A stretch of 64,000 bases of DNA, taken from positions 1 to 64,000 of the forward strand of contig NW_024881829.1 of NCBI RefSeq assembly GCF_019059575.1. The letters are read 5' to 3'. The position numbers and the translations under genes are program-made. Under the pieces are notes generated by a model. It had not been told where the DNA came from. It saw only the letters and a list, made by a program, of their open reading frames with translations, and searched no databases. The DNA comes from Amphibalanus amphitrite. Taxonomy: Eukaryota > Arthropoda > Thecostraca > Balanomorpha > Balanidae. Positions 22,949 through 32,050 of this stretch are shown in pieces. Within the stretch, counting starts at the first letter, position 1; each line of letters begins with the position of its first letter.

Positions 22949-23081
22949 CTCTGCGCCGCAAGCTGGAGAGCTGGTTCACCTGGCTGACGACCTTCTGTAC
23001 CTCCTCGGCGGAGAGCGGATTGCCGTTGGTGGCCCGCCGCAGCCCGTCCCGGTAGCCGGCCGCCCCATCCGGCGACACACC
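22949..23081 (-). CDS. IQGAP-like exon E2 (unit 1, open copy)
   Basis: Encodes GVSPDGAAGYRDGLRRATNG then NPLSAEEVQKVVSQVNQLSS and LRRR. The acceptor is GACTCCCCAG; the donor is GTCAGT, or alternatively GTCACC five bases further, which gives the phase needed to join E3. LSAEEVQKVVSQVN corresponds to the conserved WNDIQxxVDxVN-type segment of the IQGAP-repeat region. This copy, and those in units 7 and 13, lack the in-frame stop present in four other copies. Confidence 0.55.
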
Positions 23082-23574
23082 CTGGGGAGTCATAGCATTA
23101 CACTCAGGCAGGTTCAGGTTTCAGTCCGACACACAGAACCGTCCGGCGACACGACCTGGGGGCGACACATGGGCGCGCTCAGGGCTCAGGTACAGGTCTC
23201 GCGAGATTAAGCGGTAGGTTTTGCACTTTTACATTTCCGGTTATATCTCAGAAACTAATCGATCTACGATGAAGCCATTTTATACGATCATGGCCGGTAG
23301 GGTGGCACTAAAACGGGGCTAAAATTTCGTTTGAGAATTTTCAACGGGACGGGCAGTCAATCTGTTCTACCACCGGAGGAAACGTTGTGTGTAAAATATT
23401 TTTGGAAAATGTTTATTTAGAGGTAGCTCAACCAGGTCAAAGTTCACATTTTTGTGAAAAACACAACTATGACGAACTTTTTATTTCCACGTGCATTTCT
23501 GACGTTCACAATGACATTGGACGTTGTCAATACTTCTTCAAAACGTTTCAGCACCTAAACTTCAAATATATATA

Positions 23575-24375
23575 CAGGGTGATCCAAAAAAATTGGAACC
23601 CCTAACTTAAAATGTCTGTAAGTCAGAAAATTTTCAATTTATTGATAAATTGCAAACACCATTAGAAAGAACGTTCAATTCTCTATAAAACCAAGTTGAT
23701 TGTACTTACTTATTATTATAAATAGTGCCCTAGACAGTAGACATATTCCTATAAAATTTGTGTTACGAAACTCAGTGAAACGGTTTTGAACATTATGCGC
23801 AAATCAGTGATTGACGGTTTGCTGTTCTGACCATGTCGCTTGTTGGAGGTCCATGAATAAAAATAGCTCATACACTTGCTATTGTAAGGAAAGGAAAGAC
23901 TGACAGCCTGCTGGGACCAGTTGTCCCAGAGACTGCTGGCCAGTGCAGTCGGAGCTGTCCCCGAGCAACTGCAGGCCTGCGCGACGGCCCCCGGAGCTCG
24001 CGTTGAGCACATGCTGTGATGAACAGCGGAAGCTAGGACGCGTGTATCTGTTCTACTATGTGCTTCTGTGTAAAATTTAATGAAATAAAATTGAATTTGG
24101 ATGTGGTATTATTCGCAAAAAGACAACAGATAGAATGCTAACGGATTTCAGCGCATTGTAAACATTTGGCAATTTTGTTTCACTCAGTTTTCTGACGCTC
24201 ATTCCAAAAACTAATAGTGTGCCAATGCTGTACAACATACATGCACCAATTTGACGTGATTTTATGGAGGAGTTAATGCTCTTTCTTATGGTGTTCGCAA
24301 TTTGTCAATAAAGTGAATACTGTCGGACTTATAGACATTTTAAGTTAGGGGTTCCAAATTTTTTGGATCACCCTG
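23575..24375 (+). mobile_element. Mariner-type MITE with CAGGGTGATCC ends
   Basis: An 801-bp element whose ends are long inverted repeats, from CAGGGTGATCCAAAAAA through GGAACCCCTAACTTAAAATG. It is flanked by TA on both sides (23573-23574 and 24376-24377). TA targets and CAGGGTG-type termini are typical of mariner-family elements. A minus-strand frame at 23749-24012 shows no catalytic motif, so it is non-autonomous. It recurs intact at 37499-38299 in unit 7, so it inserted before the 13.9-kb duplication. Confidence 0.8.
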
Positions 24376-24519
24376 TATAGGTACATATGAGGTATATAGT
24401 TCTTTTGAAGGTATCCTTAACTTAATGCATAGCTACATGAAAAGAGAAAGCGGTATCATCGGTAATCAGCCAACACTTGTACACATCATTCGTCGGCTAG
24501 TCTCGCCCACTTAGAAGTT

Positions 24520-25327
24520 ACGATCGCCTTGCGTATGTTAGAAAACTTGCGTCTTTGCTCCTCGACGACCTACAAGAGAAGCTGCTTCATCTTCATCAAA
24601 GTCTTCACCTTCTTCAAGTCTTCATCCTTCGTGGGGGTCAGATTGATTTCCTGGCCATCAACAACATACCTCGTTCTGCGAAGTCGTAGAAGTTGTGATA
24701 TGACGAAGTCTTCCGTGGACTTGCTAGAGACTGAAGCTATAGTAAGTTCAACGTTGGCTCGACGGGGGGGGGGGGGTCCTCGGCCCTCTCTTCTCTTAAC
24801 GATGCAGCCATCTCACGTTTAGTAACAGCGAACGTAATCTCCTTATCAAAGGCGAGGGCGACCAGCCCCTCATTTAGATATCAGAGGTGACGGCTGAAGA
24901 CAATGGCTGTCGCCTTGGACACCAGTTCGGACATCAATTCGTCCAATTCGTACTCTAGGAGGGACTTGAAGAAGTCGAGATCTTGCGCTAGTGCAGACGC
25001 CAGAAGCGATGCATTGAATTGAGCCGAAAACTACGTTATTACCACAAAGGTCACGATTCGCTGGAGGCTCTTCTTCTTAGACATAGTGAGGCACGATTGT
25101 GCTCGGAAGAGGTATAGTTTCATAGCGCAAATGGCATTGGTCAACCAGTACACACAGAGCATATCGGGGCGAGTGATCTTCATACCTCGTTTCGGAGCAC
25201 CACCGAGGACAGCGATTGCCAGCTCCAGCATCTCGCGGTTGTCGCGTGAGTGCTGGCGGTTAGGGACACCTTTACGACCGACTCTGTGCAAGAGCATCAC
25301 CTGGGTTGTGGAGGTGGGACATGTCAC
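24520..25327 (-). pseudogene. Degenerate coding relic, probably transposon-derived (family not recognised)
   Basis: On the minus strand, from 25327 downward, about 98 codons are open, including GRKGVPNRQHSRDNREMLEL and WLTNAICAMKLYLFRAQSCL. After a stop, collinear protein-like sequence continues through FNASLLASALAQDLDFFKSL. A poly-G/poly-C run near 24764-24776 and several stops break the frame. The composition and motif string look like a decayed mobile-element protein, but I cannot name the family. It is duplicated at about 38449-39256. Confidence 0.4.
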
Positions 25328-25494
25328 AGTTTTTGAAGGTTTATGGCTTCGTTCTATCTATCGACGCCCACTTTTTATGGAAGCGCTTAAACAAAGCAAC
25401 GTCTGGGCCGCTGGACGGATTGAGTCAGGCTGTAAATGTCTTACTAACTTAAAATTGTAAAATTAAATAAAATTACTATCTTAAAATTGTCCTA

Positions 25495-25683
25495 CTAACG
25501 GGCCACTCTTTGGTGGCCACAAGCATGGTTAGAAGGCACAAAGAAACTGTTGTCTGTCCATTGTGTCGTAATGCCATTGAAACTCTGGAACACATGCTCT
25601 TTGAATGTGACAAACTGAAAGACGATAGAGTAGCTGCTCAAAAAATATACAAAACTACTATTAAACTACAAAAATACTACTAA
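25495..25683 (+). pseudogene. 3' end of a non-LTR retrotransposon ORF
   Basis: A 62-codon open stretch to a TAA stop starts LTGHSLVATSM and contains CPLCRNAIETLEHMLFEC, a C-x2-C-x8-H-x4-C zinc-knuckle. This TGH plus C-terminal knuckle arrangement is seen at the end of the reverse-transcriptase ORF in I, R1 and LOA-type LINEs. Nothing upstream of it is LINE-like, so the copy is severely 5'-truncated. An identical relic lies at 39424-39612. Confidence 0.65.
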
Positions 25684-25691
25684 TTGCTACT

Positions 25692-26988
25692 ATTTCTTGG
25701 TTTTCTTTATAGGCCAAGGCTTGGTAACTGATAACTCTGCTGCCCTGTAATGAATCCGGCCCGCTGTCGCGAGTGAAGACACTCGCCCTGACTGACTTAA
25801 CCGCCAGCCGAGACGCTGCTGACTCTGGTGGTGAATGGTGAGCGGAAGAGGAGAAAGTTTACGCCAAAGCTGAAGCAACTCTACATTGCTGTACAGCTAT
25901 TACGCTTTTCAACTGGTGGCCAGTAGAGGAACTAACAGTTACTACAACTGACCGTCAGAAGCACCCCACACACCGTGCCGCTCCCAGTAACGTACCAGGA
26001 TGTAGACCCCAGTCGGGCAGCGCTCCGGCGTCCGGCGGCCGCAGCTGGTCCAGCAGTGACAGCAGCCGGCCGGCGCTGGCCTCCGGCGCCGTCAGACAGG
26101 CGTTCACGGCCACTACCCTGACGGACAGACGTTACACGGTCAGCAGAGAGCCGACACTCGGTCAGCGGACAGTGGCATTGGGTCACCGGATCACCTTGGC
26201 GTTAAACACTAACGCCAAGGGGATGACAACTGCTGAGGAATAAAGAAACTACATGCAGGTACACTGGGAACACGTCATGCTGGAGTTGACGTGTTCCCAG
26301 CCCGTCCTGTACCATGCAGCCCGTCCCGATGATCACTCCCGCCTCTGATGGCTTATCCTGCTATACAGGGCCGGATATTGGTTGGAGCTGTTTGGACACT
26401 GGCGTCAGCGGCTGTGGCGACTGACGGCCGAGCCGACGGCGTGCACAGCTCAGCTGTCTGAGGTCAGGGCTGCGACACAGCTCAGCTATCTCGGGTCAGG
26501 ACCGTGACCTCCTATGAAAGGACCCAGAGAGGGATGTAACATCGGTGACTCCCTGCTTAACCCTAACAATCCCTACTTTTTCTCCGCGCTATAAAAAAAC
26601 ACATGCGCGCTAAAAAAAAACACATCCCTATCAACCAGTCCCAAACAGTGTACCAAATTTGAGCGCAATGGGCGTGGCAGTTCAGGGTTCAAGATATATG
26701 AGCAACCCAAAATCGCTACTGCAGCAGAATAACGAACGCTCTTGGCCCTTCACGTCGCACGTGTCACGACGCTCACCATGATACATCAGTTGTAGTCAAT
26801 AACTCACCAAGATACATCAGTTGTAGTCAATAACGAGATGGAAGGGATAGGAATACGCAACAAAGAGTAACGCATGTCAATCAGCCCAGCGGTTGCTGAC
26901 TTACAAGCCTATTAAAAACGTTACAGGAATACGCTTCGCTAGCTCAATCGTAATAGAGTAGAATCATTACATATATGCAATTGCTACT
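25692..26988 (-). repeat. Array unit 2 (short form, E3 only)
   Basis: About 1.30 kb with E3 at 25996-26117. After the E3-side sequence ...GGGTCACCGGAT it jumps straight to CACCTTGGCGTTAAACACTA, omitting the E2, micro-exon, E1 and left-arm segments. The new junction forms a CCTTGGCGTTA/TAACGCCAAGG hairpin. A second perfect hairpin (14-bp stem, CTGGGAACACGTCA) lies at 26264-26300. Confidence 0.75.
25996..26117 (-). CDS. IQGAP-like exon E3 (unit 2)
   Basis: Same exon as in unit 1 with a Gln-to-Leu codon change in the RLQSLL segment and intact AG/GT borders. It is the only exon in its unit. Confidence 0.5.
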
Positions 26989-27267
26989 ATTTCCTGGTTT
27001 TCTTTATAGGCCAAGGCTTGGTAAGGCCAAGCGGACAGTGGCATTGGGTCACCGGATAGCAGAGCATCGCCGCAGCACACAGACCAGACAGGACTGTGCC
27101 GACAACGCAACCCCGTTGGAGTAACATGACCCTAATAAATGCACCGAAAATGCTCTGGTCTATCTCCATTATTTACAAAAAAAAAAATGAAAGAACAACT
27201 GAGATGAGGGAAAGGAGTGAGGCGTCTGTTAGGGTCCCCGTGCAATACGCCCGGTGCGGTGACTGAC

Positions 27268-27400
27268 CTCTGCGCCGCTAGCTGGAGAGCTGGTTCACCC
27301 GGCTGACGACCTTCTGTACCTCCTCGGCGGAGAGCGGATTGCCGTTGGTGGCCCGCCGCAGCCCGTCCCGGTAGCCGGCCGCCCCATCCGGCGACACGCC
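27268..27400 (-). pseudogene. IQGAP-like exon E2 with in-frame TAG (unit 3)
   Basis: Identical in frame to the unit-1 copy until codon AGC, where TTG has become TAG (SS-stop-RRR), four codons before the splice donor. Units 6 (32764-32896), 9 (41198-41330) and 12 (46261-46393) carry the same stop, so it predates their separation. Unless the exon is skipped or spliced upstream, these copies cannot be read through. Confidence 0.6.
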
Positions 27401-27786
27401 CTGGGGAGTCATAGCATAACACTCAGGCAGGTTCAGGTTTCAGTCCGACACACAGAACCGTCCGGCGACACGCCCTGGGGGCGACACATGGGCGCGCTCA
27501 GGGCTCAGGTACAGGTCTCGCGAGATTAAGCGGTAGGTTTTGCACTTTTACATTTCCGGTTATATCTCAGAAACTAATCGATCTACGATGAAGCCATTTT
27601 ACACGATCATGGCCGGCTTGTTACCCAACAAGTCGATCGCATCTTCAACACTTTAAAGCTTAAGACGACGAAGATATAGCCTGAAGTACACTAAATTTTC
27701 TAGGTGCAAAACCTACCGCTAAAACCCGCGAGACCTGTACCATGCACAAGGGCGCCGGGTGCAGTGTCTGTGTGTCCCTGACTGAC

Positions 27787-27816
27787 CTGCAGCGGTGACG
27801 CTGTCACAGAAAGCAC
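27787..27816 (-). CDS. Putative 30-nt micro-exon F (unit 3)
   Basis: GTGCTTTCTGTGACAGCGTC and the following ten bases are bordered by AACAG and GTCAGT and encode VLSVTASPLQ in phase 0, which joins E1 to E2 in frame. Copies lie at 33283-33312, 41717-41746, 46777-46806 and 61656-61685. The call rests on splice-site fit and phase only. Confidence 0.35.
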
Positions 27817-27985
27817 CTGTTCATTGCCCAATGGGTACAGCCCAGTTCCGGCCGGCCGAGTGCCCGCACGTACGCAGCCAGTGTTACGGTCTGTGTTCGA
27901 TCTATGTTACGGTCTGTGTTCAATCTATTTTACGCCCTGTGTAACGACCTGCGTTACGGTTTGTGTTACGGTCTGTGTTACATAC

Positions 27986-28113
27986 CCTGTTCTGGGCGGT
28001 CTCCACCCTGACCCTCTTAGCGTCCCAGAGTCGGTACTGGTAGAGGTGCGCGTTCTCTACCGACACGTCCCGCAGGTGAACGAGCAGGTTCTGTAGGCCG
28101 ACCAGCGTCTCAG
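27986..28113 (-). CDS. IQGAP-like exon E1 (unit 3)
   Basis: A 128-nt exon encoding ETLVGLQNLLVHLRDVSVEN then AHLYQYRLWDAKRVRVETAQ. The donor is GTATGT; the acceptor is GGTGCCAG (or TTCTCAG seven bases earlier). The TL.GLQN...LRDV..ENA.LYQ..L..AK..K pattern is that of an IQGAP repeat. Other copies: 33482-33609, 41916-42043, 46976-47103 and 61855-61982, with V/A and R/K differences. All are free of stops. Confidence 0.6.
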
Positions 28114-28363
28114 CTGGCACCTGAGAAGGTCAGGGGAGGGTAGGGGAGGTCAGTGGTGTACTGGTGTCTAACATAGACCAGCGGACAGGGGTGGCGCAGT
28201 AGGACCGTTCCGCGCTTGAAAGTGGACACATCTGAGGACCGTTCCGCGCGCGCTGACACTGCCTCTAGAACCGTTCTGCGAGCAGTCAGACATGCAGACC
28301 GGATTGATGTTTTGAAACTTTGACAAAATAAACTTTAATTAATTCGACACAGGTATCCTAACC

Positions 28364-29061
28364 GCATGTGTTTTTTATATCGCGGACAAAAAAGTGGGGA
28401 TTGTTAGGGCTAAGCAGGGAGTCACCGATGTTAGATCCCTCTCTGGGTCCTTTCATAGGTCACGGTCCTGACCCGAGATAGCTGAGCTGTGTCGCAGCCC
28501 TGACCTCAGACAGCTGAGCTGTGCACGCCGTCGGCTCGGCCGTCAGTCGCCACAGACGCTGACGCCAGTGTCCAAACAGGCCCAAACAATATCCGGCCCT
28601 GTATAGCAGGATAAGCCATCAGAGGCGGGAGTGATCAATGGAGGGACGCGAAACACTAACGCTAAGGGGATGACAACTGCTGAGGAATAAAGAAACTACA
28701 TGCAGGTACACCGGGAACACGTCATGCTGGAGTTGACGTGTTCCCAGCCCGTCCTGTACCATGCAGCCCGTCCCGGTGACCACTCCCGCCTCTGATGTCT
28801 TATCCTGCTATACAGGGCCGGATATTGTTTGGAGCTGTTTGGACACTGGCGTCAGCGGCTGTGGCGACTGAAGGCCGAGCCGACGGCGTGCACAGCTCAG
28901 CTGTCTGAGGTCAAGGCTGCGACACAGCTCAGCTATCTCGGGTCAGGACTCAGGACCGTGACCCCCTATGAAAAGACCCAGAGAGGGATCTAACATCGGT
29001 GACTCCCTGCTTAACCCTAACAATCCCTACTTTTTTCTCCGCGCTATAAAAAAACACATGC
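28364..29061. repeat. Foldback-like inverted repeat within the array unit
   Basis: The left arm 28364-28637 and right arm 28777-29061 are inverted copies, from GCATGTGTTTTTTATA at the outer edge to GGGAGTGATCA at the inner. They surround a 139-bp loop that contains the CTGGGAACACGTCA hairpin. It could be an old foldback or long-TIR MITE captured in the ancestral unit. Full units carry both arms; short units keep only the right arm. Confidence 0.55.
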
Positions 29062-29447
29062 ACGCTATAAAAAAAAAAACACATCCCTATCAACCAGTCC
29101 CAAACAGTGTACCAAATTTGAGCGCAATCGGCGTGGCAGTTCAGGGTTCAAAATATATGAGCAGCCCAAAATCGCTACTGCAGCAGAATAACGAACACTC
29201 TTGGCCCTTCACGTCGCACGTGTCACGACGCTCACCATGATACATCAGTTGTAGTCAATAACTCACCAAGATACATCAGATGTAGTCAATAACGAGATGG
29301 AAGGGATAGGATTACGCAACAAAGAGTAACGCAGGTCAATCAGCCCAGCGGTTGCTGACTCACAAGCCTATTAAAAACGTTACAGGAATACGCTTCGCTA
29401 GCTCAATCGTAATAGAGTAGAATCATTACATATATGCAATTGCTACT

Positions 29448-30745
29448 ATTTCTTGGTTTTCTTTATAGGCCAAGGCTTGGTAACTGATAACTCTGCTGCC
29501 CTGTAATGGGTCCGGCCCGCTGTCGCGAGTGAACACACTCGCCCTGACTGACTGGACCGCCAGCCGAGACGCTGCTGACTCTGGTGGTGAATGGTGAGCG
29601 GAAGAGGAGAAAGTTTACGCCAAAGCTGAAGCAACTCTACATTGCTGTACAGCTATTACGCTTTTCAACTGGTGACCAGTAGAGGAATTAACAGTTACTA
29701 CAACTGACCGTCAGAAGCACCCCACACACCGTGCCGCTCCCAGTAACGTACCAGGATGTAGACCCCAGTCGGGCAGCGCTCCGGCGTCCGGCGGCCGCAG
29801 CTGGTCCAGCAGTGACAGCAGCCGGCCGGCGCTGGCCTCCGGCGCCGTCAGACAGGCGTTCACGGCCACCACCCTGACGGACAGACGTTACATGGTCAGC
29901 AGAGAGCCGACACTCGGTCAGCGGACAGTGGCATTGGGTCACCGGATCACCTTGGCGTTAAACACTAACGCCAAGGGGATGACAACTGCTGAGGAATAAA
30001 GAAACTACATGCAGGTACACTGGGAACACGTCATGCTGGAGTTGACGTGTTCCCAGCCCGTCCTGTACCATGCAGCCGGTCCCGGTGATCACTCCCGCCT
30101 CTGATGGCTTATCCTGCTATACAGGGCCGGATATTGGTTGGAGCTGTTTGGACACTGGCGTCAGCGGCTGTGGCGACTGACGGCCGAGCCGACGGCGTGC
30201 ACAGCTCAGCTGTCTGAGGTCAGGGCTGCGACACAGCTCAGCTATCTCGGGTCAGGACCGTGACCTCCTATGAAAGTACCCAGAGAGGGATGTAACATCG
30301 GTGACTCCCTGCTTAACCCTAACAATCCCTACTTTTTCTCCGCGCTATAAAAAAACACATGCGCGCTAAAAAAAACACACATCCCTATCAACCAGTCCCA
30401 AACAGTGTACCAAATTTGAGCGCAATGGGCGTGGCAGTTCAGGGTTCAAGATATATGAGCAACCCAAAATCGCTACTGCAGCAGAATAACGAACGCTCTT
30501 GGCCCTTCACGTCGCACGTGTCACGACGCTCACCATGATACATCAGTTGTAGTCAATAACTCACCAAGATACATCAGTTGTAGTCAATAACGAGATGGAA
30601 GGGATAGGAATACGCAACAAAGAGTAACGCAGGTCAATCAGCCCAGCGGTTGCTGACTTACAAGCCCATTAAAAACGTTACAGGAATACGCTTCGCTAGC
30701 TCAATCGTAATAGAGTAGAATCATTACATATATGCAATTGCTACT
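29448..30745 (-). repeat. Array unit 4 (short form, E3 only)
   Basis: E3 at 29752-29873, open and with intact borders. Organised as unit 2. Confidence 0.75.
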
Positions 30746-32050
30746 ATTTCCTGGTTTTCTTTATAGGCCAAGGCTTGGTAACTGATAACTCTGCTGCCCT
30801 GTAATGGGTCCGGCCCGCTGTGGCGAGTGAAGACACTCGCCCTGACTGACTGGACCGCCAGCCGAGACGCTGCTGACTCTGGTGGTGAATGGTGAGCGGA
30901 AGAGGGGAAAGTTTACGCCAAAGCTGAAGCAACTCTACATTGCTGTACAGCTATTACGCTTTTCACCTGGTGGCCAGTAAAGGAACTAACAGTTACTACT
31001 ACTGACCGTCATAAGCACCCAACACACAACGTGCCGCTCCCAGTAACGTACATACCAGGATGTAGACCCCAGTCGGGCAGCGCTCCGGCGTCCGGCGGCC
31101 GCAGCTGGTCCAGCAGTGACAGCAGCCGGCCGGCGCTGGCCTCCGGCGCCGTAAGACAGGCGTTCACGGCCACCACCCTGACGGACAGACGTTACACGGT
31201 CAGCAGAGAGCCGACACTCGGTCAGCGGACAGTGGCATTGGGTCACCGGATCACCTTGGCGTTAAACACTAACGCCAAGGGGATGACAACTGCTGAGGAA
31301 TAAAGAAACTACATGCAGGTACACTGGGAACACGTCATGCTGGAGTTGACGTGTTCCCAGCCCGTCCTGTACCATGCAGCCCGTCCCGGTGATCACTCCC
31401 GCCTCTGATGGCTTATCCTGCTATACAGGGCCGGATATTGTTTGGAGCTGTTTGGACACTGGCGTCAGCGGCTGTGGCGACTGACGGCCGAACCGACGGC
31501 GTACACAGCTCAGCTGTCTGAGGTCAGGGCTGCGACACAGCTCAGCTATCTCGGGTCAGGACCGTGACCTCCTATGAAAGGACCCAGAGAGGGATGTAAC
31601 ATCGGTGACTCCCTGCTTAACCCTAACAATCCCTACTTTTTCTCCGCGCTATAAAAAAACACATGCGCGCTATAAAAAAAAACACATCCCTATCAACCAG
31701 TCCCAAACAGTGTACCAAATTTGAGCGCAATCGGCGTGGCAGTTCAGGGTTCAAGATATATGAGCAACCCAAAATCGCTACTGCAGCAGAATAACGAACG
31801 CTCTTGGCCCTTCACGTCGCACGTGTCACGACGCTCACCATGATACATCAGTTGTAGTCAATAACTCACCAAGATACATCAGTTGTAGTCAATAACGAGA
31901 TGGAAGGGATAGGATTACGCAACAAAGAGTAACGCAGGTCAATCAGCCCAGCGGTTGCTGACTTACAAGCCTATTAAAAACGTTACAGGAATACGCTTCG
32001 CTAGCTCAATCGTAATAGAGTAGAATCATTACACATATGCAATTGCTACT
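30746..32050 (-). repeat. Array unit 5 (short form, E3 only)
   Basis: E3 at 31056-31177. A 4-bp insertion creates a GTATGTAC donor in place of GTACGT; the exon is open. Unit 14 shares this donor variant. Confidence 0.75.

Larger units (their letters stand above)
22230..25691 (-). repeat. Array unit 1 (E2 + E3, foreign tail)
   Basis: Contains E3 (22543-22664) and E2 (22949-23081, open). Homology to the other units stops near 23300, inside the intron just past E2. About 2.4 kb of unrelated sequence follows, including a mariner-type MITE, a degenerate transposon-like coding stretch and a LINE 3' end. E1 and the micro-exon are therefore missing. Confidence 0.75.
26989..29447 (-). repeat. Array unit 3 (E1 + micro-exon + E2, lacks E3)
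   Basis: About 2.46 kb. Just after its start the unit jumps from CTTGGTAA to GCGGACAGTGG, which removes E3. It holds E2 (27268-27400, with a stop), the micro-exon (27787-27816) and E1 (27986-28113), then a foldback-like segment (28364-29061). Its deletion is complementary to that of the short units. Confidence 0.75.

Noticed and set aside
27824-28096. 90-codon plus-strand frame over E1 in several units
   Set aside because: It is antisense to E1, and its conservation is explained by unit identity.
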